Shown one piece after another: positions 37,859-47,903 of a DNA stretch of 64,000 bases. The notes beneath the pieces were generated by a model. The model saw only the letters and a program-made list of their open reading frames with translations, was not told the DNA's origin and did no database searches. The translations under genes were made by a program, and so were the position numbers. Position 1 is the stretch's first letter. Every line of letters starts with the position of its first letter. This DNA comes from Aggregicoccus sp. 17bor-14 (lineage in GTDB: Bacteria > Myxococcota > Myxococcia > Myxococcales > Myxococcaceae), in the NCBI RefSeq assembly GCF_009659535.1, contig NZ_VJZZ01000001.1, positions 387,424 to 451,423 on the forward strand. Reading direction: 5' to 3'.

Positions 37859-38578
37859 TCAGCCGCGGTCGTGAGGCATCGGCGGCCGCTCACCCGGCTC
37901 TCGGCGCCGGCCCATCACGAGCGCGTAGCTCACGCCGCCGCGCCCGCCCTCCTCGCGCCACGCGCGCAGCAGGGGCTCCTCACTGGCCTCGGCCTGCGCG
38001 AGCGCCTCCAGCTCCGCGGGCGCGAGCGCCTCGGCCGCCTCGGGCTCGTAGCCTGCGTCGCGCAGCAGCGCGAGCAGCGCGAGCGGGCCCAGCAGCGGCG
38101 CGCCCTGCATCGCCTCCCAGCGCGCCTGCTCCTCCGGGTCCACGCTGCGCCCCACACAGGTGAGCGCGACGAGGCCCAAGCGTCCGTCGGGGGCGAGCAG
38201 TGAGCGCAGGCGCTCGGCGGCCTCCCGGGTCCGGTACAGGCGCTCCCCGCGCACCAGCACGCCCTGGAAGCCGCCCTCCTCCAACCCCTCGAGCGCGCCC
38301 TCCAGCGGGCATACCCGGAGCAGGTGCCCCAGCGCCTGCGCCTCGAGCTCGCGCTGCAGCGGCTGCAGCGCCTGCGGGTCCTCGGCCGCCGCCACCACCT
38401 GGCAGCCGTAGTCGCGCGCGAGCACGAGCGGGGCCTCGCCGCAGCCGCCCAGCAGCAGCACCCGGTCGCCGGGTGCGAGCAGCGCGACCTTCGCGAAGCG
38501 GCGCGTGGCCTCCTCGGAGGCGAAGGCCTGACGTGCGCCAGCGGGCTGCACGTGCGGGAGGGGCTCGTCAGGGCTCAT
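37859..38578 (-). CDS. SAM-dependent methyltransferase-like protein
   Basis: This 239-residue protein has a class I methyltransferase-like Rossmann fold. The motif I region is VLLLGGCGEAPLVLARDYGC, the motif II acidic residue is in VAAAEDPQALQPL, and a LLAPDGRLGLVALTCVG strand fits motif IV/V. The glycine-rich loop is atypical, so SAM binding is likely but not certain. The substrate is unknown. It is the last gene of a minus-strand run after PIN-PhoH and DUF493, 39 bases from the latter. Confidence 0.7.
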   Translation of the reverse strand: MSPDEPLPHVQPAGARQAFASEEATRRFAKVALLAPGDRVLLLGGCGEAPLVLARDYGCQVVAAAEDPQALQPLQRELEAQALGHLLRVCPLEGALEGLEEGGFQGVLVRGERLYRTREAAERLRSLLAPDGRLGLVALTCVGRSVDPEEQARWEAMQGAPLLGPLALLALLRDAGYEPEAAEALAPAELEALAQAEASEEPLLRAWREEGGRGGVSYALVMGRRREPGERPPMPHDRG

Positions 38579-38617
38579 GGCGCGGGGTTTAACCTGCCCT
38601 TGCTCTGTCCGGAAGGC

Positions 38618-38935
38618 CTACAGGTAGTAGACCACCCGGGGGTCCTTGTGCAGCTCGGCGTAGATGGCGCGCCGCTGCTCCTCCGAGGTCAGGTGCACGG
38701 TCACGTTGATCGAGAGGTACTTGCCCTTGCTGCTGGGCTGCTCGCTCAGGGCGTCCGGGCGCAGCGCGCCGCCCATGAGCCGCTCGAAGAGCTCGCGCAC
38801 GTAGTCGCGGAAGTCGCCGGCCTGCACCCCCATCACCTTGAAGGTGTAGTCGGTGGGGTACTGCACCGTGAGCTTCTTCTCCTCGATGTCCGGCGTGCCG
38901 TTGGGCTTGCTCGGGTCTCCGTTGCCTTCCTTCAT
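38618..38935 (-). CDS. DUF493/YbeD-like protein
   Basis: The 105-residue protein contains a YbeD-like ferredoxin-fold (ACT-like) domain. Conserved features are LTVQYPTDYTFKVMGVQ and KGKYLSINVTVHLTSEEQRRAIYAELHKDPRVVYYL. The family (UPF0250) is conserved, and its E. coli member YbeD sits near lipoate genes, but no biochemical role is established. It lies between the PIN-PhoH and methyltransferase-like genes with gaps of 31 and 39 bases, which suggests one transcript. Confidence 0.9.
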   Translation of the reverse strand: MKEGNGDPSKPNGTPDIEEKKLTVQYPTDYTFKVMGVQAGDFRDYVRELFERLMGGALRPDALSEQPSSKGKYLSINVTVHLTSEEQRRAIYAELHKDPRVVYYL

Positions 38936-38966
38936 GTGCCCTGGTCCTTGCCGCGCCAGCGCGCGG

Positions 38967-40286
38967 CTAGAGGAGGTTCGCGGCGAGCTCCGCGAGCTGG
39001 CTGCGCTCGCCCTTCGCCATGGTGATGTGGCCGGCGATCTTCTCGTTCTTGAACCGGTTCACCACGTGCACGAGCCCGTTGTTGGTGGCGTCCACGTAGG
39101 GGTTGTCGATCTGGAAGGGGTCGCCGGTGAGGATGATCTTCGTGTTGTCGCCCACGCGGGTGATGATCGTCTTCACCTCGTGGGGGGTGAGGTTCTGCGC
39201 CTCGTCCACGATGATGAACTGGTTGGGGATGCTGCGGCCGCGGATGTAGGTGAGCGGCTCGATCTCCATCAGCCCCAGGTCGATGAGCTCGTGGTACCCG
39301 CGGCCCGCCTTCTTGTCGGCGCGGCTGAGGTTCATGAGGAACTCGACGTTGTCGAAGATGGGCTGCATCCAGGGGTTGAGCTTCTCCTCGACGCTGCCGG
39401 GCAGGTAGCCGATGTCGCGCCCGAGCGGGAAGATGGGCCGGCTCACCAGGAGCTTCTGGTACAGGCTCTCCTCGGTCACCTTCTGCAGGCCCGCGGCGAT
39501 GGCGAGCAGCGTCTTGCCCGTGCCCGCCTTGCCCACGATGGTGACGAGCTTGATCTCGTCGTTGAGCAGCAGGTCCAGGGTGAAGGCCTGCTCCATGTTG
39601 CGCGGGCGCACGCCCCAGACGCCCTCCTTCATCACCCGCATCAGCGGGACCACGCGGCCCTTGGCGCCGTTGAAGCGGCCCATGGCGGTGTGGCTGGGGT
39701 TGGTCTCGTCCTTGAGCAGGACGAACTGGTTGGGCGAGAGCTGCCCCACCTGCGCCACCTCGACCTCGGCGCCCTGCTTGTACATCTGGTCCACCGCGTC
39801 CTTGGGGACGAGCAGCTCGGTGAAGCCGGTGTACAGCTCGGTGATCTCCACGCGCTCGGCGTCGTAGTCCTCGGCGACGAGCCCCAGCGCATCCGCGCGG
39901 ATGCGCAGGTTGGTGTCCTTGGTGATGAACACCGCCTGGAAGTCCGGCTCCTTCTCCTGGAGGTCCACCGCGACCGCGAGGATGCGGTTGTCCATCAGGT
40001 TGCTGTCCGCCATGGACAGCGGCAGCTCGCGGCTGGTGAAGCGCACGTAGAGCATGCCGCCACCGGGCAGGGGTACGCCCTCCTTGAGCGAGCCCTCCGC
40101 GCGGAAGCTGTCCAGGTAGCGCGCCACGAGGCGGGCGTTGCGGCCCAGCTCCGAGAGGTCGCGCTTGAACTGGTCGATCTCCTCGATCACGTAGATCGGG
40201 ATGATGACGTTGTTGTCCTTGAAGCCGTAGATGGAGCGGGGATCGTGGAGGAGGACGTTCGTGTCGAGGATGAAGTTCTTTCGCAT
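38967..40286 (-). CDS. PIN-domain/PhoH fusion ATPase
   Basis: The 439-residue protein joins an N-terminal PIN nuclease domain (NFILDTNVLLHDP, IEEIDQFKRD and TKDTNLRIRADALG carry the acidic metal-site residues) to a C-terminal PhoH ATPase. The ATPase has Walker A VGKAGTGKTLLA, Walker B IIVDEAQNLTPHE and the FQIDNPYVDATNNG region. This PhoH2/YlaK architecture is known for RNA helicase and RNase activity in mycobacterial homologues. It would act on RNA in the cytoplasm. Start ATG at 40286. It heads a probable operon with DUF493 and methyltransferase-like genes. A 12-base perfect palindrome lies upstream. Confidence 0.94.
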   Translation of the reverse strand: MRKNFILDTNVLLHDPRSIYGFKDNNVIIPIYVIEEIDQFKRDLSELGRNARLVARYLDSFRAEGSLKEGVPLPGGGMLYVRFTSRELPLSMADSNLMDNRILAVAVDLQEKEPDFQAVFITKDTNLRIRADALGLVAEDYDAERVEITELYTGFTELLVPKDAVDQMYKQGAEVEVAQVGQLSPNQFVLLKDETNPSHTAMGRFNGAKGRVVPLMRVMKEGVWGVRPRNMEQAFTLDLLLNDEIKLVTIVGKAGTGKTLLAIAAGLQKVTEESLYQKLLVSRPIFPLGRDIGYLPGSVEEKLNPWMQPIFDNVEFLMNLSRADKKAGRGYHELIDLGLMEIEPLTYIRGRSIPNQFIIVDEAQNLTPHEVKTIITRVGDNTKIILTGDPFQIDNPYVDATNNGLVHVVNRFKNEKIAGHITMAKGERSQLAELAANLL

Positions 40287-40341
40287 CGTGGGCTGCGCGA
40301 CCTCTGGGTTAGGTGCGACGTCCGTGCGACGGTGCTTCGAC

Positions 40342-40353
40342 TAGTGATCACTA
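40342..40353. promoter_or_regulatory. Perfect 12-base palindrome, candidate operator
   Basis: TAGTGATCACTA is a perfect palindrome in the 98-base divergent region between the PIN-PhoH gene and the broken ASCH-type gene. It is AT-richer than its surroundings and is followed by TAAGC. It could bind a dimeric repressor controlling either gene; no regulator is adjacent. Confidence 0.4.
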
Positions 40354-40384
40354 TAAGCACCCACTCCCCAGGGAAGCAGCCACC

Positions 40385-40935
40385 ATGGCCCGAGGAAAGC
40401 AGGCTGTCGGAAAAGACACGGGGTCTGGATCCCGGGAGCGTCCCATCCTGTTCAGTGCCCCGATGGTGCACGCGCTACAGGCCGGGACGAAGCGGCAGAC
40501 GCGTCGGGCGATGAACCCCCTGCCCACGCGCGAGGGCGCCGCGTGGCGCTGGCGGGAATGGACCTGGAGAGGTGCACCTCCGGACGAGCTGCTCGCCCTC
40601 TCTCCCTACGGAAAGGCCGGGGACCGCCTGTGGGTGAAGGAGGTCTGGGCCCCGCGGGCGAGGGCTTCGTGTACCGCGCCGACGCGCCTGCGAGTCCCCC
40701 GGCGAAGTGGAAGTCTCCGCTCTTCCTCCCGCGCCGCGCCTCGCGGCTGCTGCTGCACGTGGAGGCCGTGCGCATCGAGCCCCTGCAGGACGTGAGCGAG
40801 GCGGACGCGCGGGACGAAGGGGTCGCGGACCGGGATGCGTACCGCGCGCTCTGGGACAGCATCAACGGGGAGCGCGGCCACGTGTGGGCCACGAACCCGT
40901 GGGTCTGGGTCGTGACCTTCGACCGGGTGCGCTAG
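40385..40935 (+). pseudogene. Frameshifted phage-type ASCH-like gene
   Basis: The first half, from the ATG at 40385, reads MARGKQAVGK and then RERPILFSAPMVHALQAGTKRQTRR and GDRLWVKEVWAP. This pattern matches the N-terminal half of prophage ASCH-type proteins (PUA-like fold, RNA or nucleotide binding). After about 40654 the frame fails. The rest continues in another frame with GEGFVYRADAPASPPAKWKSP, LFLPRRASRLLLHVEAVRIEPLQDVSEADA and NPWVWVVTFDRVR, which is the family's C-terminal half. One missing base near GGGCCCCG (40647-40654) would restore one frame. It is a recent pseudogene or a sequence error. It ends tail-to-tail with greB, sharing CTAG. Confidence 0.78.
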
Positions 40936-41465
40936 CGGTACTCGATCTTCACCACGGTGAGCTCGATCTCCCCGCGCGGCCGCATCACCTCCACGCTGTC
41001 CCCCACCCGCTTGCGCAGCAGTGCCCGGCCCACCGGCGAGTCCACGCTGATGCGCCCGCCCGAGGTGTCGATCTCGTCCGAGCCCACGAGCTGGTACGTG
41101 GTGCGCGTGCCGTCCTCGTCCTCGAGCAGCACGGTGGCGCCGAAGTACACGTGCTCGCGGTCCACCTGCTCCGCGGGGTCCACGATGGTGGCGGTGTCCA
41201 GGCGCTTCTGCAGGAAGCGGATGCGCCGGTCGATCTCGCGCAGGCGCTTCTTGCCGTAGATGTACTCGGCGTTCTCCGAGCGGTCGCCCTGGGCCGCCGC
41301 CGCCGAGACCTCGGCCGTCACCTTGGGGCGCTCCTCGTTGAGGAGCTTGAGCAGCTCCTTGTGCATCCGCTCTGCGCCCGTGCGCGTGAGGTAGCGCTTC
41401 CCCGGGCCCTTGGGGGCGTCCTCCTCGTCCTCGTCCTCCTCGGCGCGCTCGTCGTGCTCTCGCAT
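40932..41465 (-). CDS. greB: Transcript cleavage factor GreB
   Basis: The ATG at 41465 gives 177 residues: an acidic N-terminal tail (EHDERAEEDEDEED), then a GreA/GreB protein. The coiled coil begins YLTRTGAERMHKELLKLL and contains AAAAQGDRSENAEYIYGKKRLREID, where the tip residues D and E (GDRSENAEY) position the catalytic Mg ion. The C-terminal FKBP-like domain has VYFGATVLLEDEDG, SPVGRALL and KRVGDSVEVM. The RSENAEYIYGKKRLREIDRRIRF pattern is GreB-like. It rescues backtracked RNA polymerase. The charged N-terminal extension is unusual but common in myxobacteria. Confidence 0.93.
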   Translation of the reverse strand: MREHDERAEEDEDEEDAPKGPGKRYLTRTGAERMHKELLKLLNEERPKVTAEVSAAAAQGDRSENAEYIYGKKRLREIDRRIRFLQKRLDTATIVDPAEQVDREHVYFGATVLLEDEDGTRTTYQLVGSDEIDTSGGRISVDSPVGRALLRKRVGDSVEVMRPRGEIELTVVKIEYR

Positions 41466-41622
41466 GGTGCCTCTATAGCCAAAGCGCGCGGCGGGCAGGC
41501 GGCCGGCGTCTGCCCGCCCGGCCCCCAGGTCCACGGCGCTGGCAGCCCGGGAGCAGTGCTGGTAGAGAGCCGCTCACGCGGGGTGTCCAGCCGAGCCCGG
41601 CGTGGCCAAAAAAGAATAGTGC

Positions 41623-41695
<73 letters not shown>

Positions 41696-41704
41696 CTGCC
41701 GTAG

Positions 41705-41777
41705 GTCCCCGTCGTCTAGAGGCCCAGGACGCTGGCCTTTCAAGCCGGTAACACGGGTTCGAATCCCGTCGGGGACA
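41705..41777 (+). tRNA. tRNA-Glu (anticodon TTC)
   Basis: The acceptor arms GTCCCCG (41705-41711) and CGGGGAC (41770-41776) pair fully, with discriminator A at 41777. The sequence closely follows bacterial tRNA-Glu (CGTCTAGAGGCCCAGGAC), with anticodon loop CTTTCAA giving TTC and T-loop GGTTCGAATCC. It lies nine bases after tRNA-Lys, so both are likely cotranscribed. CCA is not encoded. Confidence 0.97.
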
Positions 41778-41780
41778 TGC

Positions 41781-41829
41781 CACGAAGGCCGGAAGCGCTG
41801 GAGCAATCCAGGGCTTCCGGCCTTCCGTG
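41781..41829. terminator. Bidirectional hairpin terminator between tRNA-Glu and the MFS gene
   Basis: The core arms AAGGCCGGAAGC and GCTTCCGGCCTT pair perfectly over 12 bases. A CTGGA/TCCAG inner pairing and a CACG/CGTG outer pairing give a long stem with a GCAA loop. It starts four bases after the tRNA and ends three bases before the MFS stop, so it can end transcripts from both sides. Confidence 0.7.
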
Positions 41830-41831
41830 CT

Positions 41832-43220
41832 TCAGGCCTTCTGGAAGCTGGCGCCGGCCGGTGCCCCGGTCGGTTCCGCAGTGCGCACGTGGTAGCGGGC
41901 GTTCACCTCGCGGACGAAGAAGTTCGCGACGAAGCCCAGCACCAGCAGCCCGGCCATGATGTACAGGGTGATGGTGTAGACCTCGCTCTTGGGCACGCCG
42001 TGGGCGAGCTGGTAGTCGCGCACGTAGGTGACGAGCGTGGGCCCCACGAGCGCCGCCGCGCTCCACGCGGTGAGCAGGCGGCCGTGGATGGCGCCCACCT
42101 GCAGCGTGCCGAACATGTCGCGCAGGTACGCGGGCACGGTCGAGAAGCCGCCGCCGTACATGCTCATGATCACGCAGAAGGCGGCGACGAAGAGGAACAC
42201 GCTGCCCGAGCGCCCCAGCGTGGGCACCGCCGCGTAGAGCACCGTGCCCAGCGCGAAGTAGACCATGTACGTGTTCTTGCGGCCGATGTAGTCGGACGTC
42301 GAGGACCAGAAGAAGCGGCCCGCGAGGTTGAAGAGGCTGAGCAGGCCCACGAAGCCCGCGGCGGCCGCCGGCGTGATGGTGCCCGGGAACATCTCCTGGA
42401 TCATCGGAGACGCCTGCGCGAGCACGCCGATGCCGGCCGTCACGTTGAGGAAGAGCACCGCCCACAGGAGCCAGAACTGCGGCGTCTTGATGGCCGTGTC
42501 CGCCGTCACGTTCGCATTCGTCACCAGCTTCTTCTGGTGCTGCGAGGGCACCCACCCCTCGGGCCGCCAGCCCTCCGCCGGCACGCGCACGGTGAAGACG
42601 CCGAACATCATGAAGGCCAGGTACAGCAGGCCCATGGTGGCGAAGGTCTCCGCGACGCCCACGGACGTCGCGCTGCTGTAGTGCTCCATCAGGTTCTGCG
42701 CGAGCGGGCTGCCGATCATCGCGCCGCCGCCGAAGCCCATGATCGCCATGCCGGTGGCCATGCCCGGGCGGTCGGGGAACCACTTGATCAGCGTGGACAC
42801 CGGCGAGATGTAGCCGAGCCCCAGCCCGATGCCGCCGATGACGCCGTAGCCCAGGTACACGAGCCAGATCTGGTGCAGGTGCACGCCCAGCGCGGAGACG
42901 AGGAAGCCTCCGCCGAAGCACAGCGCGCTCGCGAACATCGCGCGGCGCGGGCCCACGCGCTCGAGCCACTTGCCGAACAGCGCCGCGGACAGCCCTAGGA
43001 AGAAGATCGCGATGTTGAAGATCCACACCGTGGTGGTGAGCGGCCAGTCCTCGGGCGCCGGCTTGGTGATGCCGATGAGCCGGCTCATCGGCAGGTTGAA
43101 CACGCTGAGCGCGTAGGCCTGACCGATGCACAGGTGGATGGCGAGTGCTGCGGGGGGGACGAGCCAGCGGTTGAAGCCCGGTCTTGCGACCGTGTGATCA
43201 CGATCCAGAAAAGACGCCAT
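41832..43220 (-). CDS. OFA-family MFS transporter (oxalate/formate antiporter type)
   Basis: The ATG at 43220, preceded by GAGAGGT, gives 462 residues and 12 membrane helices. The MFS signature between helices 2 and 3 appears as LFGKWLERVGPRRAM. The segments HLCIGQAYALSVFNLPM, GLGLGYISPVSTLIKWFPDRPGMATG and FWSSTSDYIGRKNTYM are typical of the OFA family, which exchanges or exports small carboxylates such as oxalate, formate or lactate. It is 71 bases downstream of the FdhF/YdeP-like gene on the same strand. A 40-residue membrane peptide, of a kind usually encoded beside OFA transporters, is divergent from the fdhF-like gene. Confidence 0.92.
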   Translation of the reverse strand: MASFLDRDHTVARPGFNRWLVPPAALAIHLCIGQAYALSVFNLPMSRLIGITKPAPEDWPLTTTVWIFNIAIFFLGLSAALFGKWLERVGPRRAMFASALCFGGGFLVSALGVHLHQIWLVYLGYGVIGGIGLGLGYISPVSTLIKWFPDRPGMATGMAIMGFGGGAMIGSPLAQNLMEHYSSATSVGVAETFATMGLLYLAFMMFGVFTVRVPAEGWRPEGWVPSQHQKKLVTNANVTADTAIKTPQFWLLWAVLFLNVTAGIGVLAQASPMIQEMFPGTITPAAAAGFVGLLSLFNLAGRFFWSSTSDYIGRKNTYMVYFALGTVLYAAVPTLGRSGSVFLFVAAFCVIMSMYGGGFSTVPAYLRDMFGTLQVGAIHGRLLTAWSAAALVGPTLVTYVRDYQLAHGVPKSEVYTITLYIMAGLLVLGFVANFFVREVNARYHVRTAEPTGAPAGASFQKA

Positions 43221-43291
43221 GCGACCTCTCTCCTTCATCGCTTCGGGGACCGAGCGGGAGAGGGGCTCCCGCGCGGATGCTGCGGGGAGCC

Positions 43292-45745
<2,454 letters not shown>

Positions 45746-45880
45746 CGGGAGGGACTCCAAGGGAGGTGAGGGGAAGAAGACGCTGCGAGGCGGGGGGTGG
45801 CTTGCGCTGACTCCGCGCGCCGCCTAGACCTGTGCGCCAGGCCGCCCACCCAGGGCGCGCCCGCGCAACCGGAGGTTCCC

Positions 45881-46003
45881 ATGGCGGAGTCGAAGGCGCA
45901 GTCGAACGTCGCGTTGGTGCTCGGTGCCTGGTTCGTCGTCGCGGTGCCGCTCGCCTGGGGGGTGCTCTCCACCTTCAGCAAGGCCGCGGCGCTCTTCAAG
46001 TAG
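45881..46003 (+). CDS. 40-residue single-helix membrane peptide (MFS/OFA small subunit type)
   Basis: The ATG at 45881, with GGAGG five bases upstream, encodes 40 residues: a polar start MAESKAQSN and one hydrophobic helix (VALVLGAWFVVAVPLAWGV), then LSTFSKAAALFK. The pattern matches the short peptides annotated as MFS transporter small subunits that accompany OFA transporters. It probably associates with the transporter encoded at 41832-43220, although it is divergently transcribed from the fdhF-like gene rather than in the transporter operon. Longer in-frame starts upstream lack ribosome binding sites. Confidence 0.75.
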   Translation: MAESKAQSNVALVLGAWFVVAVPLAWGVLSTFSKAAALFK

Positions 46004-46184
46004 CGATGGCGCAGGTCGGGCTGTGGGCGGACGAAGGGGGACACCGGTGACCTCGGCAATGGCACTCCGGGCACCTGCGCAGCCCGGCCGACTCGCAAGA
46101 CGGGGAGAACTTTCTCAGCGCTCTGGACGGCCGAACTAGACACGCTGCGTCACCCTCGCCTGCCTGCGTGCAGTGCGAGACACC

Positions 46185-46586
46185 TCAGGGCTGGCGCGCC
46201 GCGCGGGCGCCCGCTGCGGCGCGGGCCCGCCGCGGCGCACGCGCGGAGGCGCCTCCGGCGCTGCGCCGGCCCTGCTCGAGCTGCTCGCCCCAGCGGCTGA
46301 TGGAGTCGAGCACCGCCCGGAAGCCCTCGCCGGCGGGCGTGAGCCGGTAGCGCACGCGCACCGGCGGGCCGGGCTCCACCTCGCGCACCAGCACCCCGCC
46401 CGCCTCCAGCTCCTTCAGCCGGGACGAGAGCATCCGGTCGCCGATGCCCTCCACGCGCTCGGCGAGCTCGCCGAAGCGCAGCGGGCCCTCCTCGAGCGTC
46501 GCTACGATGAGGCCGTTCCAGGGCCGCGCGAGCAGCTCCATCGCCAGCTGGAAGCGCTCGCACAGGTGCTGACAGTGTCGCTGCAT
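46185..46586 (-). CDS. HxlR-family transcriptional regulator
   Basis: The ATG at 46586, with AAGGAG upstream, gives 133 residues. The winged-helix pattern of HxlR proteins is clear: RPWNGLIVATLEEGPLRFGELAERVEGIGDRMLSSRLKELEAGGVLVREV, then YRLTPAGEGFRAVL. Two Cys near the N-terminus (MQRHCQHLCERF) occupy the region where YodB and HypR have redox-sensing Cys. The C-terminal 30 residues are Ala/Arg-rich. It diverges from an Old Yellow Enzyme gene and is a likely regulator of it in response to electrophiles or quinones. Confidence 0.9.
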   Translation of the reverse strand: MQRHCQHLCERFQLAMELLARPWNGLIVATLEEGPLRFGELAERVEGIGDRMLSSRLKELEAGGVLVREVEPGPPVRVRYRLTPAGEGFRAVLDSISRWGEQLEQGRRSAGGASARAPRRARAAAGARAARQP

Positions 46587-46670
46587 CACGGCGGGCTCCT
46601 TCCTCGCTCCCGGAGCCACTCCGGGCAGCGCGCATTCCCAATTCTGTCATCCGCGGCGCGGCGGCGCCAC

Positions 46671-46683
46671 CCTTCCGGAAAGG
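46671..46683. promoter_or_regulatory. Near-palindromic candidate HxlR operator
   Basis: CCTTCCGGAAAGG has a perfect TTCCGGAA core. It lies 7 bases upstream of the -35 box of the Old Yellow Enzyme gene and 84 bases from the start of the hxlR-type gene. Position and symmetry fit a dimeric winged-helix regulator. Confidence 0.35.
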
Positions 46684-46690
46684 AAGTCGC

Positions 46691-46718
46691 TTGACAGGAG
46701 GAAGCGTCCCGTTAGATC
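46691..46718 (+). promoter_or_regulatory. Sigma-70-type promoter of the Old Yellow Enzyme gene
   Basis: A perfect TTGACA (46691-46696) is followed after 16 bases by TAGATC (46713-46718), or after 15 bases by TTAGAT. The predicted leader is about 40 bases and ends in GGAGGAAGTAACC before the ATG. It is one of the best housekeeping-type promoters in the window. Confidence 0.55.
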
Positions 46719-46766
46719 TGCCCCATCGCTTCCCTTTTTGCAGTAACCGCTTCGGAGGAAGTAACC

Positions 46767-47855
46767 ATGTCCCGCGCTCCCCTCTTCCAGCCCTACACGC
46801 TCGGGCCCCTCACGCTGCAGAACCGCTTCGTGATGGCCCCGATGACCCGCACCCGCGCCCCCGAGCGCATCCCCACTCCGCTCATGGCCGAGTACTACCG
46901 GCAGCGTGCCTCCGCGGGCCTCATCGTCACCGAGGCCACCCAGGTGACCGAGGTGGGCGCGGGCGGCATGCGCACCCCCGGCCTGCACACCCCGGCGCAG
47001 GTGGCCGGCTGGCGCGGCGTGACGCAGGCAGCGCACGCGGGCGGCGCGAAGGTGTTCGTGCAGCTGTGGCACGCCGGAAGGGCGCACCACCCCAGCTGGA
47101 ACGCGCGCAACGAGCAGCCGGTCGCCCCCTCGGCCATCGCCGTCCAGGGGCCGACCTACACGCCCACCGGCGTTCAGCCGCACGTGACGCCGCGCGCGCT
47201 CGAGGTCTCGGAGCTGCCCGGCATCGTCGCGCAGTTCGTGCACTCGGCGCGGCTCGCGCTGGAAGCGGGCTTCGACGGCGTGGAGCTGCACGCGGCGAAC
47301 GGCTACCTGCTGGACCAGTTCCTGCGCGACAGCGCCAACCGCCGCACGGATGCGTACGGAGGCAGCGTGGAGAACCGGGCGCGCCTGCTGCTCGAGGTGA
47401 CGGACGCGGTGGCCGCGGCGATCGGCCGCGAGCGCGTAGGCGTGCGCGTGAGCCCCACGGGCACCTACCAGGACATGAAGGACTCGGACCCCGTGGCGCT
47501 CTTCACCTACGTCGCCCGCGAGCTCTCGAAGCGCCAGGTGGCCTACCTGCACGTGAGCGAGCCCGTCGCAGGCCCCGCCGCAGTCCCGGGCCCCCGCGTG
47601 ACGCCCGCGCTGCGCGAGGCCTTCCGGGGCACGCTCATCCTCTCCGGCGGCTACACCGGCGAGAGCGCGAACGCGGCGCTCGAGCGCGGCGAGGGTGACC
47701 TGGTGGCCTTCGGCGTCCCCTTCCTCGCGAACCCGGACCTGCCCGAGCGCCTCGCGAGCGGCGCGGCCCTCAACGCGCCCGACTTCCAGACCTTCTACAC
47801 GCCGGACGCGAAGGGCTACACGGACTACCCGGCCCTGGGTGCCCAGGCCGCGTAG
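46767..47855 (+). CDS. Old Yellow Enzyme-family alkene reductase
   Basis: This 362-residue flavoenzyme has the complete OYE pattern. It begins LFQPYTLGPLTLQNRFVMAPMTRTRA (FMN-binding TIM barrel strand 1), continues with FVQLWHAGRAHHP (substrate-binding His region) and GFDGVELHAANGYLLDQFLRDSANRRTDAYGGSVENRARLLLEV, and ends with LILSGGYTGESAN and LVAFGVPFLANPDLPER for the phosphate group. It reduces activated C=C bonds, quinones or nitro compounds with NAD(P)H in the cytoplasm (NemA-like). Its promoter region is shared with the divergent HxlR regulator. Confidence 0.95.
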   Translation: MSRAPLFQPYTLGPLTLQNRFVMAPMTRTRAPERIPTPLMAEYYRQRASAGLIVTEATQVTEVGAGGMRTPGLHTPAQVAGWRGVTQAAHAGGAKVFVQLWHAGRAHHPSWNARNEQPVAPSAIAVQGPTYTPTGVQPHVTPRALEVSELPGIVAQFVHSARLALEAGFDGVELHAANGYLLDQFLRDSANRRTDAYGGSVENRARLLLEVTDAVAAAIGRERVGVRVSPTGTYQDMKDSDPVALFTYVARELSKRQVAYLHVSEPVAGPAAVPGPRVTPALREAFRGTLILSGGYTGESANAALERGEGDLVAFGVPFLANPDLPERLASGAALNAPDFQTFYTPDAKGYTDYPALGAQAA

Positions 47856-47903
47856 GAATCGCGTTGCACGCAGGCGCGGGGGGCCGTAGGGAAACAGGTC
47901 CCC

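Noticed and set aside
40647-40655. Programmed frameshift in the ASCH-type gene at GGGCCCC
   Set aside because: The heptamer fits the X XXY YYZ shape but not in the zero frame of the upstream half, and no downstream stimulator is evident. A plain indel is simpler.
41723-41777. Phage attachment site in the tRNA-Glu 3' end
   Set aside because: No second copy of the tRNA 3' end was noticed nearby and no integrase gene is in the window, so the idea is unsupported.
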